From contig JAFWEV010000033.1 of the NCBI GenBank assembly GCA_017512745.1, forward strand, positions 1 to 64,000: 64,000 bases of DNA, in the 5' to 3' direction. The position numbers and the translations under genes were made by a program. Source of the stretch: Oscillospiraceae bacterium (GTDB taxonomy: Bacteria; Bacillota; Clostridia; Oscillospirales; Ruminococcaceae). The notes beneath the pieces are model-generated. The model had not been told where the DNA came from, ran no database searches, and saw only the letters and a program-made list of their open reading frames with translations. Positions 1-7,948 of this stretch are shown in pieces; the first letter of the stretch is position 1, and every line of letters begins with the position of its first letter.

Positions 1-487
1 CGGACCTGCAGAACACAAATCCGTCCTCAGCCATTTTCCCACTGTTTACGACGTATACAACAGGCTTGCCGTGTCTTTGGCCAACCTTCAGAGCTGTGCC
101 AATATCGCCTGACAAATGCACATACAGTCTTGATTTAGGGATCAGACCTGTCGCATCGATGGAATCGACATATTTCTCTCCGGTTCCGTGGTACAGCTTC
201 TCAGGCGGAACAACCTCTTCCAGTTCAACATCCACCGGGATGGAGTGTCCCTGGTTGGCCCGTATCAGGGTTTTGTCTTCATTGAAGGAATAGCGCTGCT
301 TTTCATCCTCTGCGACGATTTTTTCGAGAAGCGTCATATCTATAGGTATCGTCTTACTGATACCGGCTATAAGCTCCGGGACATCTGCCCATCCGTGTTC
401 GTCGAGCTGTATGCCTATAACTTCGGGTTTGTGCCGGAGAATCAGCGATATATACTTGCTTAACTCTTTTTCTGACTTATTGCTCAT
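1..487 (-). CDS. kptA: RNA 2'-phosphotransferase (KptA/Tpt1), partial
   Basis: Reading the minus strand from the ATG at 487 gives 162 codons without a stop before the window edge, so the C-terminal end lies outside. KptA/Tpt1 enzymes move a 2'-phosphate from RNA to NAD+, releasing ADP-ribose cyclic phosphate. Visible family motifs in order are LRHKPE (17-22), DEHGW (29-33), IRANQGHS (75-82), LYHGT (98-102), YVHLS (122-126) and QRHGKPVV (137-144), carrying the conserved Arg/His residues of the family. The start overlaps the stop of the upstream sugar-kinase gene as ATGA (484-487), so the two are probably translationally coupled. Bacteria have no tRNA-splicing pathway that makes 2'-phosphates, so the cellular substrate is unknown. 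Identification is firm; the role is not. Confidence 0.93.
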   Translation of the reverse strand, partial: MSNKSEKELSKYISLILRHKPEVIGIQLDEHGWADVPELIAGISKTIPIDMTLLEKIVAEDEKQRYSFNEDKTLIRANQGHSIPVDVELEEVVPPEKLYHGTGEKYVDSIDATGLIPKSRLYVHLSGDIGTALKVGQRHGKPVVYVVNSGKMAEDGFVFCRS

Positions 488-1407
488 ATTAACTTCAGAT
501 CATTATAGATTCTCTCGGCGTAAAAATATGCCTGATCTCTTACTTCTCTCAGTCTCGGATATGGTCCATGCTGCCGTGCATTGTATCCCGCAGCCACATT
601 AGCAAACGCACATATCTCTTTTGGTGCTTTTCCTTCGCAGAACGCCCACATGGCAGCCGCGGTAGAACAGTTTCCACAACCTGTGGGATCAGTATCACCG
701 TCTTCTGGGGTAAACTTCACACTAGGCATAAAGAACGCTTCATCAGGCATCACCATATACGATCCTGTGTCACCTACTCTGTAGAAACACGGTACTCCGA
801 GAGACTGGATTGCCTTTATAGCATCTTCTTTGGCGTTCACTTCAAATATATCAAAGCTCTCTTTGATATTCAGTGACCAGATATCGCACTTTGCAACAGT
901 TTTCTCGAGAGTCGGTCTGTAATCCGTCCCAAGCCACGCAGGTATCTCCCACATTATCTTGTATCCGTATTTCTCTTTAAGGTCATATGCTTCACCGTAA
1001 TTGCCGAAAATGTCCGATTGGAGATAGATGCCTTTCACATTTTCGTTCAGAAGCGGCCCAAGCTCTTCCATCGACAATGCCAGAGCGGGATTATGATATC
1101 CGTGTTTGCCCGAATAAATATTCTTGCTCGTATAATGACCGCCTGCCTCATAGGTCAATACCGTCTGAGCCGTGTGCTCGTCCTTCACAAAAAGACCATC
1201 CCTTGAGATGCCGTTATCGTCGAACCAGTCGCCGTACAGTTCCTCGAAATCCTTCCCTATCCCTAGAACAAGCTGACAGTCGTCTTCAAACAGTTTCACT
1301 CCGGAATAGGCATATATTCCGCATCCGCCTTTTATCTTGTCTATGCGCCTTCCGTCGGGATAGACGATATTGTCTATGAAGGCAGCCCCCGTTATGAGAT
1401 ATTTCAA
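484..1407 (-). CDS. PfkB-family carbohydrate kinase (GCGN variant)
   Basis: PfkB/ribokinase fold protein, about 307 residues, expected to phosphorylate a sugar or nucleoside. The glycine-rich N-terminal GGCGIYAY segment and the C-terminal DPTGCGN segment (240-246) identify the family. The usual GAGD motif, whose Asp is the catalytic base, reads GCGN here; a similar substitution occurs in MAK32-like relatives, so activity cannot be assumed. I chose the TTG at 1407 because AAGGAG lies 9 nt upstream; an ATG at 1434 would add nine residues but has no ribosome site. The 3' end overlaps kptA by ATGA. The substrate is unknown. Confidence 0.85.
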   Translation of the reverse strand: MKYLITGAAFIDNIVYPDGRRIDKIKGGCGIYAYSGVKLFEDDCQLVLGIGKDFEELYGDWFDDNGISRDGLFVKDEHTAQTVLTYEAGGHYTSKNIYSGKHGYHNPALALSMEELGPLLNENVKGIYLQSDIFGNYGEAYDLKEKYGYKIMWEIPAWLGTDYRPTLEKTVAKCDIWSLNIKESFDIFEVNAKEDAIKAIQSLGVPCFYRVGDTGSYMVMPDEAFFMPSVKFTPEDGDTDPTGCGNCSTAAAMWAFCEGKAPKEICAFANVAAGYNARQHGPYPRLREVRDQAYFYAERIYNDLKLI

Positions 1408-1473
1408 CGTGTAATTCTCCTTAAAAAGCAGCATATGCCGCCGGAGTAGCCGATTCCGGCGGCATAAAGTCTC

Positions 1474-1827
1474 TTAAGCTTTTGCAATATTTCTTGTCGC
1501 GATGATATCGGAACCAGTGCCGAGAACATTGGCCACTATGACATCTCCGACCTTAACCGGAGCGATGACAGTAACAGAATCAAGGCTCTTTGCGGCATCC
1601 CTTACCATGTCTTTCGGTATCGGAGCCGATGTCTTGACGGGACATCTCGTAATTGTTCCGTCCTTGATCTTCACAGTGGATGTAAGGGTTCTTCTCGGAT
1701 CGGTCATCTCAGAGAGAGCATATGCCTTTCCTCTCTCACATGCATAGCCCTGGATATTCCATCCGTCTCCGTCCTTCTCGATGGAAAGATGACAGCCCTT
1801 CGGGCAGTTGATGCAAATCATATCCAT
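1474..1827 (-). CDS. DUF1667 family protein (glycerol-3-phosphate dehydrogenase-associated)
   Basis: 117-residue protein opening with a CX2CPKGC cluster (Cys5, Cys8, Cys12) and a further Cys30, a pattern that could hold a metal or Fe-S centre. The length and cysteine spacing match DUF1667. Genes of this family commonly accompany GlpA- and GlpB-like flavoproteins in Gram-positive anaerobes, as here, where its ATG overlaps the preceding stop by one base (TAATG at 1829-1825). I infer that it is the small iron-sulfur or accessory subunit of an anaerobic glycerol-3-phosphate oxidising complex, in place of GlpC. The biochemical role is not established. Confidence 0.85.
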   Translation of the reverse strand: MDMICINCPKGCHLSIEKDGDGWNIQGYACERGKAYALSEMTDPRRTLTSTVKIKDGTITRCPVKTSAPIPKDMVRDAAKSLDSVTVIAPVKVGDVIVANVLGTGSDIIATRNIAKA

Positions 1828-3080
1828 TATTCAGTGACCTCCTCAACATCCAGTACGAATTCCTGCGGTTCGATATTTCCGACGAGTTTCATAGGAACGA
1901 TCAGCTGCTGCATCTCGCCCGGAGTCATATCGCTTCTCTTTATCGATATAAATGTCTTGTCTTTTCCTGAAAGGGAGATCGTTCCCTTTCTGATCGTGCG
2001 GTTGACTCTGAATGACATTGTGACGTTGCCTTCCGCATCACACCTTATCTTCTGCGGTACGGCATATGTGGCTGCACCTTTAGTCACCACGCTGTGGACT
2101 TCGCCTCTCTTCTTTCCGCTCAGTACATATTCAGCAGCAGCCTTTCCTGCACGGAGGCTCTCCGCCGTGACATTGTCGACAAGATCATGCACCTGGAGAA
2201 CGTTGCCGCATGCGAACACTCCGTCAAGAGATGTCTGCATATCATCGCTTACGACCGCGCCTTTTGTTCTCGGATCGATCTTGATACCGGCCTCTCTCGT
2301 AAGCTCGTTCTCCGGAATGAGTCCGACAGAGAGGAGAAGTGTGTCGCAGTCATAAACCATTTCCGTTCCGGGAACAGGTTTGCGGTCAGGACCAACTTCC
2401 TGGACAACGACCTGTTCCACCCTGTTCTCGCCTCTGATCTCAGTCACAGTATGCGACAGATAGAGCGGGATGCCGAAATCATTTAGACACTGGGAAATGT
2501 TTCTCTGCAGTCCGGAACTGTACGGCATGACCTCAACACATGCGAGGACTTCTGCGCCTTCAAGCGTAAGTCGTCTCGCCATGATAAGTCCGATATCTCC
2601 GGACCCGAGGATAACTACCCTCTTGCCTACCATAAAGCCGTCTATATTCACATATCTCTGGGCTGCGCCTGCTGTGAGTACTCCCGCCGGTCTTGTTCCC
2701 GGAATACCTATCGCGCCTCTTGTGCGTTCTCTGCATCCCATGGAGAGAATTATCGCTTTTGCCTGCTCACTGACGAGACCGTGTTCCTTTGATACATATG
2801 TGACCGTTCTGTCCTCGTCAATATCTATAACCATGCATCCGGTCATAACATTGATCCCGGTGCCCTCAAGCTGATCGATAAATCTGGATGCATACTCCGG
2901 TCCCGTGAGTTCTTCCTTGAAGTGGTGAAGCCCGAATCCGTTGTGTATGCACTGATTGAGTATTCCGCCGAGATAATCGTCTCTCTCTATGAGGAGGATA
3001 TCCTTAAGACCGTTTCTGCTGGCTTCTTCAGCTGCAGCAAGACCTGCAGGTCCTGCTCCGATAACAATCAAGTCTCTCAT
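1827..3080 (-). CDS. NAD(P)/FAD-dependent oxidoreductase, GlpB/LpdA-like subunit
   Basis: About 417 residues with an N-terminal FAD dinucleotide site (VIGAGPAGLAAAEE), a second Rossmann motif (VILGSGDIGLIMARR), and the ACGN motif near the FAD pyrophosphate-binding end (DGVFACGNVLQVHD). This is the pyridine-nucleotide-disulfide reductase architecture without an obvious redox CXXXXC pair. Its place between a GlpA-like gene and DUF1667 suggests it passes electrons from glycerol-3-phosphate oxidation to NAD or another carrier. The ATG at 3080 forms TGATG with the upstream stop. A GTG at 3086, four bases after GGAGG, is an alternative start. Confidence 0.87.
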   Translation of the reverse strand: MRDLIVIGAGPAGLAAAEEASRNGLKDILLIERDDYLGGILNQCIHNGFGLHHFKEELTGPEYASRFIDQLEGTGINVMTGCMVIDIDEDRTVTYVSKEHGLVSEQAKAIILSMGCRERTRGAIGIPGTRPAGVLTAGAAQRYVNIDGFMVGKRVVILGSGDIGLIMARRLTLEGAEVLACVEVMPYSSGLQRNISQCLNDFGIPLYLSHTVTEIRGENRVEQVVVQEVGPDRKPVPGTEMVYDCDTLLLSVGLIPENELTREAGIKIDPRTKGAVVSDDMQTSLDGVFACGNVLQVHDLVDNVTAESLRAGKAAAEYVLSGKKRGEVHSVVTKGAATYAVPQKIRCDAEGNVTMSFRVNRTIRKGTISLSGKDKTFISIKRSDMTPGEMQQLIVPMKLVGNIEPQEFVLDVEEVTE

Positions 3081-4510
3081 CAGCACTTTTCCTCCTTTGT
3101 CTCTCCGCAGAGGATATAACTTCCGGTCTTATCCTTCTCTATATCCGCCTCGGATACTCCGTATTCACGCGCCAGCAGTTCTACTATCCTCGGTCCGCAG
3201 AAACCGCCCTGGCACCTTCCCATTCCTGAACTGCATCTTCTCTTTACGCCGTCAAGAGTCCTTGCCGGTATGGGTGAATGGATTGCATCCAGTATCTCTC
3301 CCTCTGTTACCGTTTCGCATCTGCAGACAACCTTGCCGTAACTCGGGTTGCTCTTTATGAGCTCTTCCCTCTCTTCACGGTTCATGTCTCTGAAACGGAC
3401 CTTTTTCCTCGAGTCTACATATTCTGCCTTCTCATTGAGTTTCAATCCTTCGCCCTCAAGGAGCTTCAGAGCTTCATCCGCTATTGCCGGAGCCGATGAG
3501 AGTCCGGGTGACTTTATTCCTGCAAGATCTATGAAATCTTCAGCTGCAACTCCGATTATGAAGTCGCTCTTGTCGGTATTCGCTCTGACGCCGGTGAAAT
3601 TTCTAATGGCGTTGCTGTAATTGACGTTGGGAACGGATCTTGCGGCAGCCTTCCTTATGAACTCAAGGCCTTCAGCCGTAACAGACAGATCATCGCCGTC
3701 GCAGTCCACCGCGTTCGGTCCCAGGATAAGGTTGCCTTCAACAGTCGGAGCCACAAGAACTCCCTTTCCGACTTTGCTCGGGCACTGGAATATGACAGCA
3801 CCGACTCTTGTGCCCTCTTCTTTGTCGAAGATGTAGTACTCTCCCTTTGAATGCACGGTCCTGAATACCGGCTCGGCGACCATGTTATGGATCTTGTCCG
3901 CAAACGTTCCCGCCGCGTTGACTACGTAGTCCGCCTCTATATCGCCTGAAGATGTGTGAAGCACATAACCTTTTTCAGCCTTGTCTATGCTCTCCACCCT
4001 GGAATTCAGTTTCAGGTCAGCGCCGTTCCTCACCGCGGTCTCCGCCATCGCTATGCAGTATTCCCACGGATTGATTATGCCGGCTGTGGGAGCCCACAGC
4101 GCTGCGATAACCTCTTCGGAGATATTAGGCTCGCGCTTTCTCACTTCATCGCCGGAGAGTATCTCGCACCCCTCCACTCCGTTTGCGACGGAATTGGAGA
4201 GAAGCTTTTCTATCGTCCTGCAGTCTTCCTCGCTGAATGCCAGTACATATGAACCTATTCTCTTGTACGGAACATCGAGTTTTTTTGAGATCTCAAGTGC
4301 CTGTTTTACGCCTTCAACGTTGAGTCTCGCCATCAGCGTTCCCGGTTCCGGATCATATCCGGCATGGATGATCGCCGAATTCGCTTTGGTTGTGCCGTCT
4401 GCTATATCGTTCTCAGCCTCAACAATGACGATATCCGCGTCATATCGGGACAATTTATAGGCTACGGCTGCTCCAACAACACCGCAGCCGATTATCGCAA
4501 CTTTAGCCAA
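3080..4510 (-). CDS. glpA: GlpA-like FAD-dependent glycerol-3-phosphate dehydrogenase with BFD-type [2Fe-2S] domain
   Basis: 476-residue DAO-type flavoprotein. The N-terminus has the FAD motif GCGVVGAAVA followed by an ADGTTKANSAIIHAG segment typical of GlpA/YgaF-type enzymes. The C-terminal 80 residues form a bacterioferredoxin-associated (BFD-like) [2Fe-2S] domain with CRC (Cys396, Cys398) and CX6CX4C (426, 433, 438). It is expected to oxidise sn-glycerol-3-phosphate to dihydroxyacetone phosphate. The start is TTG at 4510, eight bases after AGGAGG. It heads a three-gene operon and is divergent from glpK. The symbol follows the family; a close 2-hydroxyglutarate-oxidase-like role cannot be excluded, but glpK next door argues for glycerol. 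Confidence 0.85.
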   Translation of the reverse strand: MAKVAIIGCGVVGAAVAYKLSRYDADIVIVEAENDIADGTTKANSAIIHAGYDPEPGTLMARLNVEGVKQALEISKKLDVPYKRIGSYVLAFSEEDCRTIEKLLSNSVANGVEGCEILSGDEVRKREPNISEEVIAALWAPTAGIINPWEYCIAMAETAVRNGADLKLNSRVESIDKAEKGYVLHTSSGDIEADYVVNAAGTFADKIHNMVAEPVFRTVHSKGEYYIFDKEEGTRVGAVIFQCPSKVGKGVLVAPTVEGNLILGPNAVDCDGDDLSVTAEGLEFIRKAAARSVPNVNYSNAIRNFTGVRANTDKSDFIIGVAAEDFIDLAGIKSPGLSSAPAIADEALKLLEGEGLKLNEKAEYVDSRKKVRFRDMNREEREELIKSNPSYGKVVCRCETVTEGEILDAIHSPIPARTLDGVKRRCSSGMGRCQGGFCGPRIVELLAREYGVSEADIEKDKTGSYILCGETKEEKC

Positions 4511-4674
4511 GTCCTTTTCCTCCTGAAGAACATAATTTTACTTATATATTATAAACTTTTTCTTATTTATAAGAAAGTGAACACGTTCATCTTTTTTGAC
4601 TCATATGTAGCACAAAAGGTATGTAAAGTGATATCATCAAACTGTACAGAAAGCTGTTTCTTCGGAGGTTTTTT
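4511..4674. promoter_or_regulatory. glpA / glpK divergent promoter region with two palindromes
   Basis: The 164-bp gap holds promoter-like elements for both sides. For glpK, TTGACT (4596-4601) is followed after 18 bp by TATGTA (4620-4625). For the glpA side, TATAAT lies on the minus strand near 4548-4553. Between them are two inverted repeats: TTCTTAT-TT-ATAAGAA (4560-4575) and TGAAC-AC-GTTCA (4578-4589). Either could be the operator of a glycerol regulator. No regulator gene lies in the window. The elements are seen in the sequence; their function is inferred. Confidence 0.5.
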
Positions 4675-6171
4675 ATGGGCTATATAATGTCTCTTGATCA
4701 GGGAACGACCAGTTCCAGATGTCTCATATTCGACGAGAACGGAAACGTTGTTTCCATGTCTCAGAAGGAATTTACCCAGATCTTCCCGCGTCCGGGCTGG
4801 GTCGAACACGATCCCATGGAGATATGGCAGACAACTGTCGAAGTATCCAGGGATGCTCTTCACAAATCCGGTCTCTCCGCTGAGGATATAGCCGCCATTG
4901 GCATCACCAACCAGCGCGAGACTACCGTGATGTGGGACAAAAACACGGGACTTCCCGTTTACAACGCCATAGTCTGGCAGTGCAGAAGAACATCCGACAT
5001 AGTGGACGGTCTTGTCGCAAAGGGCTATAAGGACGAGATAAGGTCACGCACTGGTCTTGAACCCGACGCATATTTCTCAGGCACGAAGATTAAATGGATC
5101 CTCGACAACGTTCCCTCGGTCAGAGAGCGGGCAGAAAAGGGCAACATTCTCTTCGGAACGATAGACACATGGCTCATCTGGAACCTCACACAGGGCAAAG
5201 TCCATGCCACCGACTATACAAACGCATCCCGCACGATGCTTTTCAACATACACACTCTCGAGTGGGATCCGTTCCTTCTCGATCTGCTGAATGTTCCGAA
5301 GAGCATTCTGCCTGAAGTCATGCCGTCCAGCGGCATTTTCGGTCTTTCAGCTCCGGAACTCTTCGGCGGCGAGATCCCTATCGCAGGAGCTGCGGGCGAT
5401 CAGCAGTGCGCGCTGTTCGGTCAGTGCTGTTTCGACAAGGGCGACGTAAAGAACACATACGGCACAGGATGTTTCATCCTCATGAACACCGGCGATCAGG
5501 CGGTAAGTTCCGACAGCGGACTTGTCACAACCATCGCGTCCTATATAGGCGGAAAAGTCACATACGCTCTCGAGGGAAGTATATTCTGCGGCGGTTCGTC
5601 GATTCAGTGGATCCGCGACCAGCTCCACCTCATCAACACCTCAGCCGAATCGGAAGAAGTTGCAAGATCAATAGACAGCACCGACGGGGTATACGTGGTT
5701 CCTGCATTCACGGGTCTCGGAGCTCCCTATTGGGATCAGTACGCCAGAGGCATCATCGTCGGCATCACGAGAGGAACAACTTCCGCTCACATCATAAGGG
5801 CAACCCTCGAATCCATAGCATTCCAGTCATATGACGTGGCAAAATCCATGGAGCGCGATTCCGGCATAAAACTCTCATCCCTCAAGGTCGACGGAGGCGC
5901 ATCCAACAACAACTTCCTCATGCAGTTCCAGAGCGATCTTCTCGATTGCACGGTCACAAGACCGAGTTCAGTAGAAACGACAGCTCTCGGCGCAGCATAC
6001 CTTGCTGGACTTGCGGTAGGACTGTGGAAGAACTTTGACGAGATCAGAAGCAAGTGGGCGATCGGAAGCGAATTCACTCCGAAGATGACAGAAAAAGAGC
6101 GTGAATCTCATATATCCGGATGGAAAGAGGCCGTCAAACGTTCCCTCAATTGGGCAAAATCTACAAACTGA
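4675..6171 (+). CDS. glpK: Glycerol kinase
   Basis: 498 residues, the normal length for GlpK of the FGGY family, which makes sn-glycerol-3-phosphate from glycerol and ATP. Diagnostic segments include [10 protein letters not shown] near the N-terminus, [12 protein letters not shown], the glycerol-contact region VWQCRRTSD, and the ATP-site [11 protein letters not shown]. The ATG follows CGGAGG by six bases. In Gram-positive GlpKs a histidine in a YHFYG-like segment before EVPIAG is phosphorylated by the PTS protein HPr; here that stretch reads [12 protein letters not shown] with no His, so HPr control is probably absent. Divergent from the glpA operon. Confidence 0.97.
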   Translation: MGYIMSLDQGTTSSRCLIFDENGNVVSMSQKEFTQIFPRPGWVEHDPMEIWQTTVEVSRDALHKSGLSAEDIAAIGITNQRETTVMWDKNTGLPVYNAIVWQCRRTSDIVDGLVAKGYKDEIRSRTGLEPDAYFSGTKIKWILDNVPSVRERAEKGNILFGTIDTWLIWNLTQGKVHATDYTNASRTMLFNIHTLEWDPFLLDLLNVPKSILPEVMPSSGIFGLSAPELFGGEIPIAGAAGDQQCALFGQCCFDKGDVKNTYGTGCFILMNTGDQAVSSDSGLVTTIASYIGGKVTYALEGSIFCGGSSIQWIRDQLHLINTSAESEEVARSIDSTDGVYVVPAFTGLGAPYWDQYARGIIVGITRGTTSAHIIRATLESIAFQSYDVAKSMERDSGIKLSSLKVDGGASNNNFLMQFQSDLLDCTVTRPSSVETTALGAAYLAGLAVGLWKNFDEIRSKWAIGSEFTPKMTEKERESHISGWKEAVKRSLNWAKSTN

Positions 6172-6182
6172 TAAATAATTGC

Positions 6183-6211
6183 TTGACAACTTGTACATAT
6201 CCAATTAATAT
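6183..6211 (+). promoter_or_regulatory. Promoter of the lysine-riboswitch operon
   Basis: A consensus -35 hexamer TTGACA (6183-6188) is followed after 17 bp by TAATAT (6206-6211), placing the transcript start just ahead of the riboswitch aptamer. It lies only 11 bp after the glpK stop, with no terminator seen between. Confidence 0.7.
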
Positions 6212-6241
6212 ACTCAGTAAGTAAATAGCAAAAAACGGACA

Positions 6242-6403
6242 GATAGAGGCAGCGGACTGCCAATAGTCGTTATGAACCCGCAGCAGGGTGATGATTGCGA
6301 TGAGGGACAGACCGCCGAAGGTCACAGAAGTGCTGCAGACTGTGATGCTGGGAGTATGATTGACAGTCATACTACTGTCACACATATTGTGTGGAGAGCT
6401 ATC
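6242..6403 (+). ncRNA. Lysine riboswitch (L-box) aptamer
   Basis: The untranslated region before the permease gene carries the conserved pieces of the lysine riboswitch in the right order: GATAGAGG at the 5' side (6242-6249), GCCGAAGG (6314-6321), GCTGGGA (6347-6353), TACTGTC (6373-6379) and GGAGAGCTATC at the 3' side (6393-6403). GATAG and CTATC close the P1 stem. An 11-bp terminator follows at 6451-6475. In the known mechanism, lysine stabilises the aptamer and favours the terminator, so the downstream genes are off when lysine is plentiful. Confidence 0.93.
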
Positions 6404-6450
6404 GCTTATAACTTTTTTGGGTTATTACTTGAGCCTGAAAATACTCTGAG

Positions 6451-6481
6451 CGATCAAAGTTCTCAACTTTGATCGTTTTTT
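6451..6481 (+). terminator. Riboswitch-controlled intrinsic terminator
   Basis: Perfect 11-bp stem CGATCAAAGTT / AACTTTGATCG with a CTC loop, followed by six T residues. It sits between the lysine aptamer and the permease ribosome site, as expected for the expression platform. Confidence 0.93.
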
Positions 6482-6519
6482 GTTATGAAACCATCAAAAT
6501 AAAATCGGAGGATTTTTAA

Positions 6520-7929
6520 ATGGACAACAATCAGAGCAAAGTTGCTGAACTTACTTCCGAAAATACCGGATTCAGACGTGAGATCACGCTGTTCGGCGGA
6601 ATCAGCATCATCGGCGGAATCATGGTAGGTTCCGGAATCTTTTACCTCGGCTCCTATGTACTCATGCGTTCGGGCATGAGCCAGGGCATGGCGCTTCTCT
6701 GCTGGCTCATCGGCGGCGTCGTATCCCTGCTCGGCGGTCTCTGCTATGCAGAACTCGGCACGTCCATCCCGAAGGCCGGCGGCGGTGTCGTATACCTCAC
6801 TGAAGCATATCATCCCGCAGTCGGATTCCTCAGCGGCTTCAACAGCTGGCTGCTCGGCGGACCGGGATCCATATCCGCACTCGCCATTGCACTCCCGACT
6901 GCACTTGCACCGTATCTCGGATTCGGCGGCATGGGAATCAAGGTATTTGCCACAGTCCTCATCATCGGGCTCACGATCTACAACTTCTTCGGAGTAAAGG
7001 GCGGAAGCAAACTGCAGAACGTCACAATGGTGGCAAAACTGCTCCCGATACTCCTCATCATCGTTGTTGCTCTCTTCGCCGGAAGAGTCACTCCTGACCT
7101 CTCCCTCACAATCAAGCATCCGGAGACAATGACATCGACAAATCCTTTCAGCATCATTGCTTTCTCCGTTATCGCAACACTGTGGGCATATGAAGGCTGG
7201 ACCAACCTCAACTCCGTAACAGAGGAGATCAAGAACCCGAAGAGAAATCTTCCTCTTGCTCTTATCATCGCTATAGGCGGAATCACACTTCTCTACACAA
7301 TATTCAACTTCGCAATCTACAGAGTTCTTGATGCAGACACGATCTATGCAGAGATCCAGGCAGGCAACTACTTCCTCGGAACGGAAGTTGCAAGAAGAAC
7401 ACTCGGTTCTGCCGGTGCGATCATAGTTATCGTGACAATGGTCATCTCCATGTTCGGTTCCCTCAACGGATGCATCCTCGCATTCCCCAGAGTCTACTAT
7501 GCAATGGCCAAAGAGAGACACTTCTTCCCGTCATTCGCAAAACTTCACCCGAAATACAGGATCCCGCATGTTCCGCTTTTCGTGCAGGCAGTCATCTCCC
7601 TGCTCCTCGTGTGGATCAGCTCCCTCGATCAGCTCACGACTCTTGTTGAGTTCTCAGGCTGTATCTTCAACTTCCTGATCGTTCTCTCCGTTCTCATTCT
7701 GAGAAAGAAATATCCGGATCTCGAGCGTCCTTACAAAGTATGGGGCGGTGTCGTTACAGTCATCATCTCAGCTCTCCTGTTCCTCGGACTTGTTGTCAAT
7801 ACATTCATTGACGACCCGAAGAGTGCGCTCATCGGTATGTCCGTTCCGCTTATCGGCCTTGTGATGTACTTCATCCTCGGCAAATACAACGAGACACATC
7901 CTCTGCCGGAAGAGACCTTTGAGGACTAA
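6520..7929 (+). CDS. APC-superfamily amino acid permease under lysine-riboswitch control
   Basis: 469-residue integral membrane protein with about 12 hydrophobic segments. The first carries the APC substrate-binding signature GGIMVGSGIF, and the sixth the segment WAYEGWTNLNSVTEEIKNPKRNLP. It most resembles the LAT/SteT branch of exchangers rather than LysP. GGAGG lies upstream of the ATG. The lysine riboswitch directly upstream implies that the substrate is lysine or a lysine derivative, or that expression helps lysine supply; the sequence alone does not fix this. It is probably co-transcribed with the amidohydrolase that begins 19 bp after its stop codon. Confidence 0.93.
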   Translation: MDNNQSKVAELTSENTGFRREITLFGGISIIGGIMVGSGIFYLGSYVLMRSGMSQGMALLCWLIGGVVSLLGGLCYAELGTSIPKAGGGVVYLTEAYHPAVGFLSGFNSWLLGGPGSISALAIALPTALAPYLGFGGMGIKVFATVLIIGLTIYNFFGVKGGSKLQNVTMVAKLLPILLIIVVALFAGRVTPDLSLTIKHPETMTSTNPFSIIAFSVIATLWAYEGWTNLNSVTEEIKNPKRNLPLALIIAIGGITLLYTIFNFAIYRVLDADTIYAEIQAGNYFLGTEVARRTLGSAGAIIVIVTMVISMFGSLNGCILAFPRVYYAMAKERHFFPSFAKLHPKYRIPHVPLFVQAVISLLLVWISSLDQLTTLVEFSGCIFNFLIVLSVLILRKKYPDLERPYKVWGGVVTVIISALLFLGLVVNTFIDDPKSALIGMSVPLIGLVMYFILGKYNETHPLPEETFED

Positions 7930-7948
7930 TCGATCAGGTGATTTAAAA

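Noticed and set aside
4578..4589. A CcpA cre site before glpK
   Set aside because: The palindrome is 12 bp and lacks the spacing of the 14-bp cre consensus.
6463..7521. A 352-codon open frame on the minus strand opposite the permease gene
   Set aside because: Its translation is rich in Cys, Asp and Glu with no family features, and it covers the riboswitch terminator and the start of a clear permease; it is a shadow of that gene's codon use.
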